Source: Devosiaceae bacterium
GTDB taxonomy: Bacteria > Pseudomonadota > Alphaproteobacteria > Rhizobiales > Devosiaceae
DNA length: 20,081 bases
Direction: 5' to 3'
NCBI GenBank assembly: GCA_021648375.1
Contig: JAKISW010000042.1
Coordinates: 1-20,081 of the forward strand
This document shows positions 14,168-20,081 of the stretch, one piece after another. The translations under genes were made by a program, and so were the position numbers. Position 1 is the first letter of the stretch, and each line of letters begins with the position of its first letter. The notes beneath the pieces were generated by a model. It had not been told where the DNA came from and ran no database searches. It saw only the letters and a program-made list of their open reading frames with translations.

Positions 14168-15487
14168 ATGACAGATACGATTGATTTTATTCACGACACT
14201 AAATTTGGTGACCTTCCCGAACATATAGTTCATGAGGCGGTGCGCTGTTTGGCTGACACTTTGGGCGTTGCAGTTGGCGGCTCGCAAACTTCACTTTCCC
14301 AAATCATTCGGGGGCACGCAGTGCGCCAGTTTGGCGGATATGGTGCCCGTTTGTGGTGGGACGGGCGTATGGTCAGCCCTGCCGGTGCTGCTCTGGCTAA
14401 TGGTATGAGCATTGATTCACTGGATGCCCATGACGGCCATAAACTCACAAAAGGTCATGTGGGCTGCGGCGTCATCCCTGCCCTGATCGCCCTGATGCAG
14501 GCCGAGGGGGGTAAAAGTGCCAAAGAATTGCTAACAAGCATTGTCATCGGATATGAAATTGGCACCAGGGCTGGAATTTCTCTGCATGCCAGCGCGAGTG
14601 ACTATCACTCATCAGGTGCATGGATTGCTCTGGCAGCTGCCGCACTTGGCGCGCGCCAACTCGGGTTAAACAAAGAGATGACCCGCGAGGCGTTGGGGAT
14701 TGCCGAATATCATGGTCCTCGCAGTCAGATGATGCGCTGCATTGATGCGCCGACAATGGTTAAAGACGGCTCCGGATGGGGCGCAATGGCAGGAGTATCT
14801 GCTGCATATCTTGCAAAAGACGGGTTCACCGGCGCGCCGGCAATCACTATGGAAGATCCTGCTCTGAGTGATTTTTGGGGTGATCTTGGTCAGATATGGC
14901 GTATTGATGAGCAATATATGAAGCTTTATCCCGTGTGCCGCTGGGCTCAGCCGGCGGTCGAAGCGGTTCTTGGTCTGGCTCAAAAATATCAAATCAATGC
15001 GGACCAAATTGAATTGGTTGAAATTGAGACATTCCATGAAGCAAAAAGACTAAATGTCATCCCAAGCAACACTGAGCAGGCCCAATATTCTTTACCCTTT
15101 TCAGTGGCGGCGGCACTGGTGCGTGGCTCGATTGGTGTCCCCGAGGTGACCGCAAGCGGCCTCATGGACGATTCTATTCTTGATCTGGCCAAAACGGTGC
15201 ACATCACTGAAACTGATGAGTTCAACCGGTCCTTTCCAGCGCGTCGTTTTGCACGGGCAACTCTGCGGCTAAAGGATGGGATTGTGGTAATCTCAGAGCC
15301 AACAGAAGCAAAAGGTGACCCCGAAGACAAGTTCGATGATGATGTGGTTTGGTCCAAGTTCAATGGACTGGTTGAGCCGGTACTTGGCAACAGTTCTGCT
15401 GGCAATCTGGCCCGGATAATCCGTAGCCTTCCCGAAGTTGAAGACGCAAACATTTTGTTTGATCTGGTTTGCCAAAGTAAGGAATAA
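14168..15487 (+). CDS. MmgE/PrpD family protein (lyase/epimerase superfamily)
   Basis: A 439-residue member of the superfamily that contains 2-methylcitrate dehydratase PrpD, cis-aconitate decarboxylase and iminodisuccinate epimerase. Family marks are RCLADTLGVAVGG near the start (26-38), LDAHDGH (85-91) followed by KGHVGCGVIPALIAL (95-109), and VKDGSGWGAMAGVSAAYLAKDGFTG in the centre. I prefer ATG 14168, which fits the usual N terminus and has an AGG about 9 bases upstream; a TTG at 14147 overlapping the aldolase stop is less likely. It lies 4 bases before the aldehyde dehydrogenase gene. Its reaction cannot be inferred from the family: dehydration, decarboxylation and epimerisation all occur. 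No propionate-cycle genes (prpB, prpC) are present, so it is probably not a true PrpD. Confidence 0.85.
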   Translation: MTDTIDFIHDTKFGDLPEHIVHEAVRCLADTLGVAVGGSQTSLSQIIRGHAVRQFGGYGARLWWDGRMVSPAGAALANGMSIDSLDAHDGHKLTKGHVGCGVIPALIALMQAEGGKSAKELLTSIVIGYEIGTRAGISLHASASDYHSSGAWIALAAAALGARQLGLNKEMTREALGIAEYHGPRSQMMRCIDAPTMVKDGSGWGAMAGVSAAYLAKDGFTGAPAITMEDPALSDFWGDLGQIWRIDEQYMKLYPVCRWAQPAVEAVLGLAQKYQINADQIELVEIETFHEAKRLNVIPSNTEQAQYSLPFSVAAALVRGSIGVPEVTASGLMDDSILDLAKTVHITETDEFNRSFPARRFARATLRLKDGIVVISEPTEAKGDPEDKFDDDVVWSKFNGLVEPVLGNSSAGNLARIIRSLPEVEDANILFDLVCQSKE

Positions 15488-15491
15488 AAAT

Positions 15492-16943
15492 ATGCCAACC
15501 GGTAAAGCAAGCAATTTCAAGGAAGTTCAGGCAAATTTTGTCGCCGGGAACTGGGTGACTTCCAATAAAGTGATCGACAACATAAATCCGGCAACGGGGG
15601 AAAGTTTTGCCAAGGTTTCCATGGCGAGCCTGAACGATCTGGAGAAATCAGTTTCGCAGGCGCAAAAAATTCATGAATCTCGCATGCTTTATGAGATGAA
15701 ACCCGGTGAGCGCGCTGCAATGATATATAGAATTGGCGATGCTTTGCTTGAGTTAAAGCAAGTTGGCGCGCAAATTTTATGTCTGGAAAGCGGCAAGAGA
15801 CTATGTGACGCTGAGGACGAATTCGATGAAGCAATCCGCTATTTTCGATATTATGCAGGTATGGCGGACAAGCTGGAAGGGCGCAGCATCCCCCTGGGAG
15901 CCGGATATATTGATTATACGCTCAATATGCCCTACGGCGTTACCGCTCATATTATCCCGTGGAATTTTCCGCTTTCAATCGCTGCCCGCTCACTTGCGCC
16001 AGCTCTGGCTGCCGCAAATTGTGCCATTGTGAAGGTCCCGGAGCTGGCACCCATGACGGCGCTTTTATTGGGCCGGGCATGTGAAATGGCTGAAGTACCC
16101 AAAGGCATAGTCAGTATTCTTTGTGGCGATGGACCTCAAATTGGTGGCGCATTGGTCAGGCACCCCGATGTGAGCCAAGTCGTTTTTACCGGATCTGTTG
16201 CGGTAGGGCAGCAAATTATGGGCGTATTGGCTGAGCGGGTGGTGCCTTGTATTACCGAACTGGGCGGAAAATCTGGTGGAATTGTTGCAAGGGATGCAAA
16301 CCTGGAGAAGGTTCTGGACAGCGTATACTGGGGCATATTCTTTCATTCAGGACAGGTGTGTTCTGCAATGTCCAGACTAATTGTTCCACGCGAGATGCAA
16401 GACGAAATAATCCATATGATTGAAGCAAAAATCGATACTTTTTCAGTTGGTGATGGCATTGAAAACAATGACATTACACCGGTGATATCTGAGACCCATC
16501 TCAACGGGATTATTGGCTCGATTGAGGAGGGAATATCAGAGGGTGCGCGATTGGTTCGGGGGGGTCACAGACTAAATCGAGCCGGGTTTTTTGTTGCACC
16601 GACGATTTTTGCGGATATTCATACAGAAATGACGGTAGGGAAAAAAGAAATATTTGGCCCGGTTTTATCTCTTCAACCCTATGATGATGACGCTGAAGCA
16701 TTGGCGATTGCCAATGGCACAGACTATGGGTTAGCCGCTGGAGTATTCACTCAGGATATAGACAAAGCGGGATGGTTCAGCGACCGTCTCGATGCTGGTC
16801 AGGTCTATGTAAATGAGTGGTATGGGGGTGGTGTGGAGACGCCATTTGGCGGCATGAAAATGTCAGGAAACGGACGCGATAAAGGTCAAGAAGCCATTTT
16901 CAACTATGTGCAAACAAAAAACGTTGCGATCCGCATTGGATGA
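15492..16943 (+). CDS. NAD(P)-dependent aldehyde dehydrogenase
   Basis: A 483-residue aldehyde dehydrogenase oxidising an aldehyde to its acid. Seen: PWNF (156-159), KVPE (181-184, where most relatives have KPSE or KPAE), FTGS (232-235) of the NAD site, general base Glu256 in ITELGGKSGG, nucleophile Cys290 in HSGQVCSAMSR, and the EIFGPV and PFGGMKMSGNGRD segments near the end. ATG 15492 was chosen over an upstream start at 15438 because AAGGAAT lies just before it, 4 bases after the MmgE/PrpD stop. As last gene of the operon it is placed to oxidise the aldehyde made by the aldolase. If the substrate chain is trimethyllysine, this would be 4-trimethylaminobutyraldehyde dehydrogenase, but sequence alone cannot separate this from betaine-aldehyde or other amino-aldehyde dehydrogenases. 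Confidence 0.92.
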   Translation: MPTGKASNFKEVQANFVAGNWVTSNKVIDNINPATGESFAKVSMASLNDLEKSVSQAQKIHESRMLYEMKPGERAAMIYRIGDALLELKQVGAQILCLESGKRLCDAEDEFDEAIRYFRYYAGMADKLEGRSIPLGAGYIDYTLNMPYGVTAHIIPWNFPLSIAARSLAPALAAANCAIVKVPELAPMTALLLGRACEMAEVPKGIVSILCGDGPQIGGALVRHPDVSQVVFTGSVAVGQQIMGVLAERVVPCITELGGKSGGIVARDANLEKVLDSVYWGIFFHSGQVCSAMSRLIVPREMQDEIIHMIEAKIDTFSVGDGIENNDITPVISETHLNGIIGSIEEGISEGARLVRGGHRLNRAGFFVAPTIFADIHTEMTVGKKEIFGPVLSLQPYDDDAEALAIANGTDYGLAAGVFTQDIDKAGWFSDRLDAGQVYVNEWYGGGVETPFGGMKMSGNGRDKGQEAIFNYVQTKNVAIRIG

Positions 16944-16956
16944 GTTCGATACGAAC
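16944..16956. other. Short hairpin directly after the aldehyde dehydrogenase stop
   Basis: GTTCG (16944-16948) and CGAAC (16952-16956) form a 5-bp stem around ATA immediately after the TGA. No T-run follows, so it is not a standard intrinsic terminator; it may protect the mRNA 3' end. Confidence 0.35.
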
Positions 16957-17087
16957 ATGGATTTGAGGCGTGAATTGTCTCCTAGCCACGTCGATCAACG
17001 TATCATTTGTTTGACTCAGGTGGAATTTGAATTGAAGCAGGTCAAGACCTGTCAGACAATGGCGACTTCGCTAGTTTAGTTCTGGTG

Positions 17088-17142
17088 AAGTTTTAGGCCA
17101 TTTCCAAAGTTTTAGGCCATTTCCAAAGTTTTAGGCCATTTC
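17088..17142. repeat. Three tandem copies of a 19-bp unit
   Basis: The unit AAAGTTTTAGGCCATTTCC occurs three times in a row (17088-17105, 17106-17124, 17125-17142); the middle copy is complete, the first lacks one A, the last lacks the final C, and there are no internal mismatches. It lies in the 560-base non-coding stretch between the aldehyde dehydrogenase and the ABC transporter. Multiple short repeats are found at ends of some insertion sequences (for example the IS21 family), so it may be a leftover element end, but no transposase frame is present. Confidence 0.85.
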
Positions 17143-17302
17143 AATGTCGCAAAAACAATACAATAGTTCCATTGTTTGATTGTTCAATCTCTCATGCCCT
17201 CCTCCAACTGCACAGGTCAGTGAACAAAACGAAATTGCAGCTTACATAAACTTGTCTGCCGACCGGAAATACCTGCGTAAAAGACCCAAAAATATGGAAC
17301 GC

Positions 17303-17330
17303 AAAAGTGTGCCGTGATGCACTTTTTTTT
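17303..17330 (+). terminator. Weak intrinsic terminator-like hairpin
   Basis: AAAAGTG (17303-17309) pairs with CACTTTT (17320-17326) around a 10-base loop and is followed by further T residues to 17330. The stem is AT-rich and so weak. It could end transcripts from the upstream operon before the transporter genes. The remaining non-coding bases 17331-17504 show a TTGACA at 17387-17392 but no good -10 partner. Confidence 0.35.
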
Positions 17331-17504
17331 GACTACAAACTGCGCTCAAAAAACAAAGCCTCCCTCCGACAAGCCTGTTTGACGACTTGACAATCAAGCC
17401 CGTCCGTGTGGCTTTAACGAGCATAGTCGGCTTGATCGTGCACGCATGTGTGCCGAAAAAGCTCAATACAAAATATGAAAAAGTTAAATATGGGAGTTGA
17501 ATTC

Positions 17505-18338
17505 ATGAAATTAATTCGTCGAATGTTTACAATTGGTGCAGCTGCGGCGCTGGTGATGTCCGCTGGCGTTTCATTTGCAGAAGAAACGCTGAATCGCGTT
17601 ATGTCCAATGGCGTACTAAAGGTCGCAACCGATGCGGCATGGGCACCCCAATCGTTTTTGAATGATGATAACGAAATGGACGGTTTTGATGTTGATGTGG
17701 CACGCGAAATTGCCAAACGTCTTGGTGTAGAAGTTGAATTTGTTACGCCGTCCTGGGATATTATTACTGCCGGCAATTGGAACGGCCGCTGGGATCTTTC
17801 CGTAGGATCAATGACCCCAACAATCGGGCGTGCTGAAGTGTTGAGCTTTCCGGCCGTTTATTACTTCACACCCGCTTCGGTGGCTGTACATGCGGATAGC
17901 CCGTATGAGTCAATTTCAGATTTGAATGGATTAGCGGTTGGTGCCACAACAGCATCAACGTTTGAACTTTATTTGCAAAAAGACCTTGAAATCGATGCGG
18001 AGGGCGTTCCTGCTTTTGAATATCAGATTACAGCTGGCGAGAACAAATCCTACAGGGATAGTACCGCTGCCATGGATGATTTGCGTCTTGGTGATGGTGT
18101 ACGCCTTAATGGTATGGTTGGTTCACTGCCAGCGATCCTGAATGCCATTGAAAACAACTACCCGCTGCGCATTCTTGGTGATCCGGTTTTTTATGAGCCG
18201 CTTGCTCTGGCAATCGACAAGGGTGATCAGGAGTTCAACGACAAACTGGCATCAATTATTGCTGATATGCAGGACGAAGGTGTTATGTCCGCATTGTCAC
18301 AAAAGTGGTATGGCATTGACTATACTGCCGCCCGTTAA
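17505..18338 (+). CDS. Periplasmic substrate-binding protein of a polar amino-acid-type ABC transporter
   Basis: Captures a small polar or amino-acid-like solute in the periplasm. The 277-residue product starts with a Sec signal peptide (MKLIRR, hydrophobic stretch, cleavage expected after VSFA before EE, about residue 25). A family 3 solute-binding protein follows: GVLKVATDAAWAPQSF, GFDVDVAREIAKRLG, then WDLSVGSMTPTIGRAEVLSFPAVYY, SDLNGLAVGATTAST and a final EGVMSALSQKWYGID. ATG 17505 is chosen because GGGAG is 8 bases upstream and the signal peptide begins there; frames starting further upstream would add an implausible N-terminal tail. It is followed by a strong terminator and then permease and ATPase genes. 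The ligand is not readable; an amino acid or betaine feeding the neighbouring catabolic operons is plausible. Confidence 0.92.
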   Translation: MKLIRRMFTIGAAAALVMSAGVSFAEETLNRVMSNGVLKVATDAAWAPQSFLNDDNEMDGFDVDVAREIAKRLGVEVEFVTPSWDIITAGNWNGRWDLSVGSMTPTIGRAEVLSFPAVYYFTPASVAVHADSPYESISDLNGLAVGATTASTFELYLQKDLEIDAEGVPAFEYQITAGENKSYRDSTAAMDDLRLGDGVRLNGMVGSLPAILNAIENNYPLRILGDPVFYEPLALAIDKGDQEFNDKLASIIADMQDEGVMSALSQKWYGIDYTAAR

Positions 18339-18357
18339 CCAATGCTAAAATGATACA

Positions 18358-18391
18358 GGCCCGGCCCTTTTAACAAGGGGCCGGGTTTTTT
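18358..18391 (+). terminator. Strong intrinsic terminator/attenuator between binding protein and permease genes
   Basis: CCCGGCCC (18360-18367) pairs with GGGCCGGG (18378-18385); the stem can extend inward by three more pairs (one of them T-G) to a 4-base loop, and six T residues follow (18386-18391). Lying inside an ABC operon, it probably lets the binding protein be made in excess over the membrane parts, with some readthrough. Confidence 0.85.
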
Positions 18392-18406
18392 CAAAAGGGG
18401 GAAACA

Positions 18407-19378
18407 TTGTTATTCGCAGATACAGTCGTTAGTGAGCCGCTCGTCCACAAGCCCAAAACCTTGGGCATAATGTTATTGGTTGGCCTGGTTGTTTTTAGTT
18501 TTTTTGGTCTTAGCGACACCATTTTTGGCGAATTTTTACGCCCGGTTATTGGAGAACCTTCAGAATCCGGCCTGTTTGGTAATGTTGCCGTTGGTCTTGT
18601 GGTCTCAATGTTATTCGTCGGAAACGTTTTCCTCATTGGATTCCTGGCATTTCGAATCCAAGTGATCGTAGTCTGGGTTGAATTATTATTGCTGTTTCTG
18701 GCATTTTTTTACAGCTTTGAATTAAATTACGAATTTATTCAGTCCAAAATCTGGTTCATGATTTCACAAGGCGTGATGACAACGCTGTTTATTTCAGCCG
18801 TTTCCATCGTTTTGGCCTCTATATTGGCAATCATTGGTGCAGTCGCCAAGCTTTCCTCCAACGGCTTTGCTTTTGCCATTGCGAGTTTTTACACTTCGTT
18901 TTTCCGTGGATTACCGTTGTTGATGCAGGTCTATCTGATTTATCTGGGCATGCCCCAGCTTGGTTATGTGATTGATGCGGTGCCTGCCGGCGTGTTGGCA
19001 CTGACCCTTTGTTATGGTGCTTACATGACCGAAATTTTCAGGGCCGGCATTCAGTCAATTTCCAAGGGGCAATGGGAAGCATCGCGCTCAATGGGTTTTG
19101 GTTTTGGCCTGACCATGCGCAAGATAATCCTGCCGCAAGCCATGCCGTTGATTATTCCGCCCACGGGCAATCAGTTTATTGCCATGCTTAAGGATAGTTC
19201 CCTTGTTTCCGTTATCGGGGTTTGGGAATTGATGTTCTTGGCGCGCACTTTGGGCAACAAGGATTTCCGCCATATGGAAATGCTGATCACGGCCGCTTTG
19301 ATTTACTGGGTAATGTCCATGTGTCTGGAATTGATACAAAGCCGTATCGAGCGCCATTATCGTACCAAAAGCCATTAG
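18407..19378 (+). CDS. ABC transporter permease, HisM/GlnP type, with N-terminal membrane extension
   Basis: A 323-residue inner-membrane permease. The C-terminal part (about 115-320) is the HisM/GlnP core with the EAA loop EASRSMGFGFGLTMRKIILPQ (224-244 and onward to PP at 251-252) that docks on the ATPase, and FFRGLPLLMQVYLIYLG typical of the family. Before it lie about three additional hydrophobic segments (about 18-36, 57-80 and 82-103) not found in the shortest family members, making roughly eight helices in all. The start is a TTG at 18407 with AAGGGGG about 6 bases upstream; no ATG is better placed, the first in-frame Met being near residue 22 within the first helix. It is the only permease gene before the ATPase, so a homodimer is expected unless a second follows beyond the window. 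Confidence 0.9.
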   Translation: MLFADTVVSEPLVHKPKTLGIMLLVGLVVFSFFGLSDTIFGEFLRPVIGEPSESGLFGNVAVGLVVSMLFVGNVFLIGFLAFRIQVIVVWVELLLLFLAFFYSFELNYEFIQSKIWFMISQGVMTTLFISAVSIVLASILAIIGAVAKLSSNGFAFAIASFYTSFFRGLPLLMQVYLIYLGMPQLGYVIDAVPAGVLALTLCYGAYMTEIFRAGIQSISKGQWEASRSMGFGFGLTMRKIILPQAMPLIIPPTGNQFIAMLKDSSLVSVIGVWELMFLARTLGNKDFRHMEMLITAALIYWVMSMCLELIQSRIERHYRTKSH

Positions 19379-19392
19379 AGGATATATCAATC

Positions 19393-20081
19393 ATGAGCGA
19401 AGTAATTATCGAAATGAAAGAAGTCAACAAATGGTACGGCGACTTCCAGGCTTTAAAAAATATCAATTTTACCGTGCGCAAGGGTGATAAAATTGTGGTT
19501 TGCGGACCGTCAGGCTCAGGTAAGTCGACCATGATCCGCACGCTAAACTGGCTTGAAGCCCACCAGGAAGGCACCATTACAGTCAATGGTACTGAGATGG
19601 GCAAAAAAATGAAAAACGTAAATGCGGTCAGGATGGATGTTGGAATGGTATTTCAACATTTCAATCTGTTTCCCCATCTCACCGTCATACAAAATCTTAT
19701 GGCCGGGCCCATGTGGGTGCGTAAAATTAAGGAAAAAGAAGCTCGCGCAACAGCTGAAATGTTTCTTGAGAGGGTAAAAATTCCAGAGCAGGCCGATAAA
19801 TATCCCGGTCAATTGTCCGGCGGACAACAGCAGCGGGTGGCAATTGCGCGCTCGCTTTGCATGAAACCCAAGATCATGCTGTTTGACGAGCCGACCTCGG
19901 CCCTTGATCCCGAAATGGTGTCCGAAGTGCTCGACACCATGATCGAATTGGCCAAGGACGGCATGACAATGGTTTGCGTTACCCATGAAATGGGATTTGC
20001 GCGAGCAGTGGCGGATCGTGTGGTTTTCATGGATGAGGGTGAGATCGTTGAAGAGGGAGAACCGGTAAGCTTTTTTGAAAA
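19393..20081 (+). CDS. ABC transporter ATP-binding protein, GlnQ/HisP type, partial
   Basis: Drives the transporter by ATP hydrolysis on the cytoplasmic side. The 229 residues present hold every nucleotide-binding motif: Walker A GPSGSGKST (about 39-47), Q-loop VFQHFNLFPHLTV, signature LSGGQQQRVAIARSL, Walker B IMLFDEPTSALDP, and the switch histidine in CVTHEMGFARAVADRV. These are hallmarks of the polar amino-acid import ATPases. ATG 19393 follows the permease stop by 14 bases, with a GAGG overlapping that stop as ribosome-binding site. The right edge cuts the gene near GEPVSFFE; only about 15-30 residues are expected to be missing. Confidence 0.95.
   Translation, partial: MSEVIIEMKEVNKWYGDFQALKNINFTVRKGDKIVVCGPSGSGKSTMIRTLNWLEAHQEGTITVNGTEMGKKMKNVNAVRMDVGMVFQHFNLFPHLTVIQNLMAGPMWVRKIKEKEARATAEMFLERVKIPEQADKYPGQLSGGQQQRVAIARSLCMKPKIMLFDEPTSALDPEMVSEVLDTMIELAKDGMTMVCVTHEMGFARAVADRVVFMDEGEIVEEGEPVSFFE

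Noticed and set aside
14168..15487. True 2-methylcitrate dehydratase (prpD) of the methylcitrate cycle
   Set aside because: No prpB or prpC neighbours, and the operon context is amino-acid hydroxylation and cleavage; family name only is supported.
17387..17417. Sigma-70 promoter for the ABC transporter at TTGACA
   Set aside because: The -35 hexamer is perfect but no acceptable -10 lies at 16-18 bases; only a poor TTTAAC-like element at the wrong spacing.
17448..17504. Longer N terminus of the binding protein
   Set aside because: It would put a polar, cysteine-containing tail before an otherwise perfect signal peptide; GGGAG is correctly spaced for ATG 17505.

Overview
The window looks like a piece of an alphaproteobacterial chromosome, probably from a free-living, possibly marine, organism. 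This is inferred from the family mix: a GlxA-type AraC regulator, a non-pyrrolysine MttB homologue, a MetV/MetF pair, an RhaD-type aldolase and a polar amino-acid ABC transporter. No rRNA, tRNA, CRISPR array, phage or intact insertion sequence was seen. Coding density is high, with operon-style overlaps.

Region 1 (1-4327) looks like a methylthioribose / 5-deoxyribose salvage locus. mtnK and mtnA are on the minus strand and share a 4-base overlap. A SorC/DeoR-type sugar-phosphate regulator is on the plus strand, convergent with mtnA. A class II aldolase of the bifunctional RhaD type is divergent from the regulator and runs off the left edge. Kinase, isomerase and aldolase are the three steps of a dihydroxyacetone-phosphate shunt. 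The divergent promoter carries two perfect inverted repeats.

Region 2 (4328-11361) starts with about 515 bases holding at most a gene remnant. It continues with an FAD-dependent amine oxidase (DAO family), a GlxA/AraC regulator and a four-gene operon: corrinoid protein, MetV-like Fe-S protein, MetF-like methylenetetrahydrofolate reductase and MttB-family methyltransferase. Together these read as demethylation of a quaternary amine: methyl to cobalamin, presumably then to tetrahydrofolate, with oxidation to methylene-THF. The FAD enzyme may remove remaining N-methyl groups. Related direct repeats spaced by two helical turns lie upstream of both the FAD gene and the corrinoid operon, which suggests one regulator controls both. 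A perfect 20-bp inverted repeat joins the end of the FAD gene to the start of the regulator gene.

Region 3 (11390-16943) has a LysR regulator divergent from a tight four-gene operon: an Asp/Asn beta-hydroxylase-like 2-oxoglutarate/Fe(II) oxygenase, an L-threonine-aldolase-type PLP enzyme, an MmgE/PrpD family protein and an aldehyde dehydrogenase. Hydroxylation, retro-aldol cleavage to glycine plus an aldehyde, and aldehyde oxidation are the same chemical steps that convert trimethyllysine to gamma-butyrobetaine in carnitine biosynthesis. Beside a quaternary-amine demethylase, this suggests an undescribed route for trimethyllysine or a related betaine-type amino acid. That is a hypothesis, not something the sequence proves.

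Region 4 (16944-20081) has about 560 non-coding bases with a 19-bp tandem repeat. It is followed by a polar amino-acid-type ABC transporter: periplasmic binding protein, strong terminator/attenuator, permease and ATPase, the last cut by the right edge. The transporter may import the substrate of regions 2 and 3.
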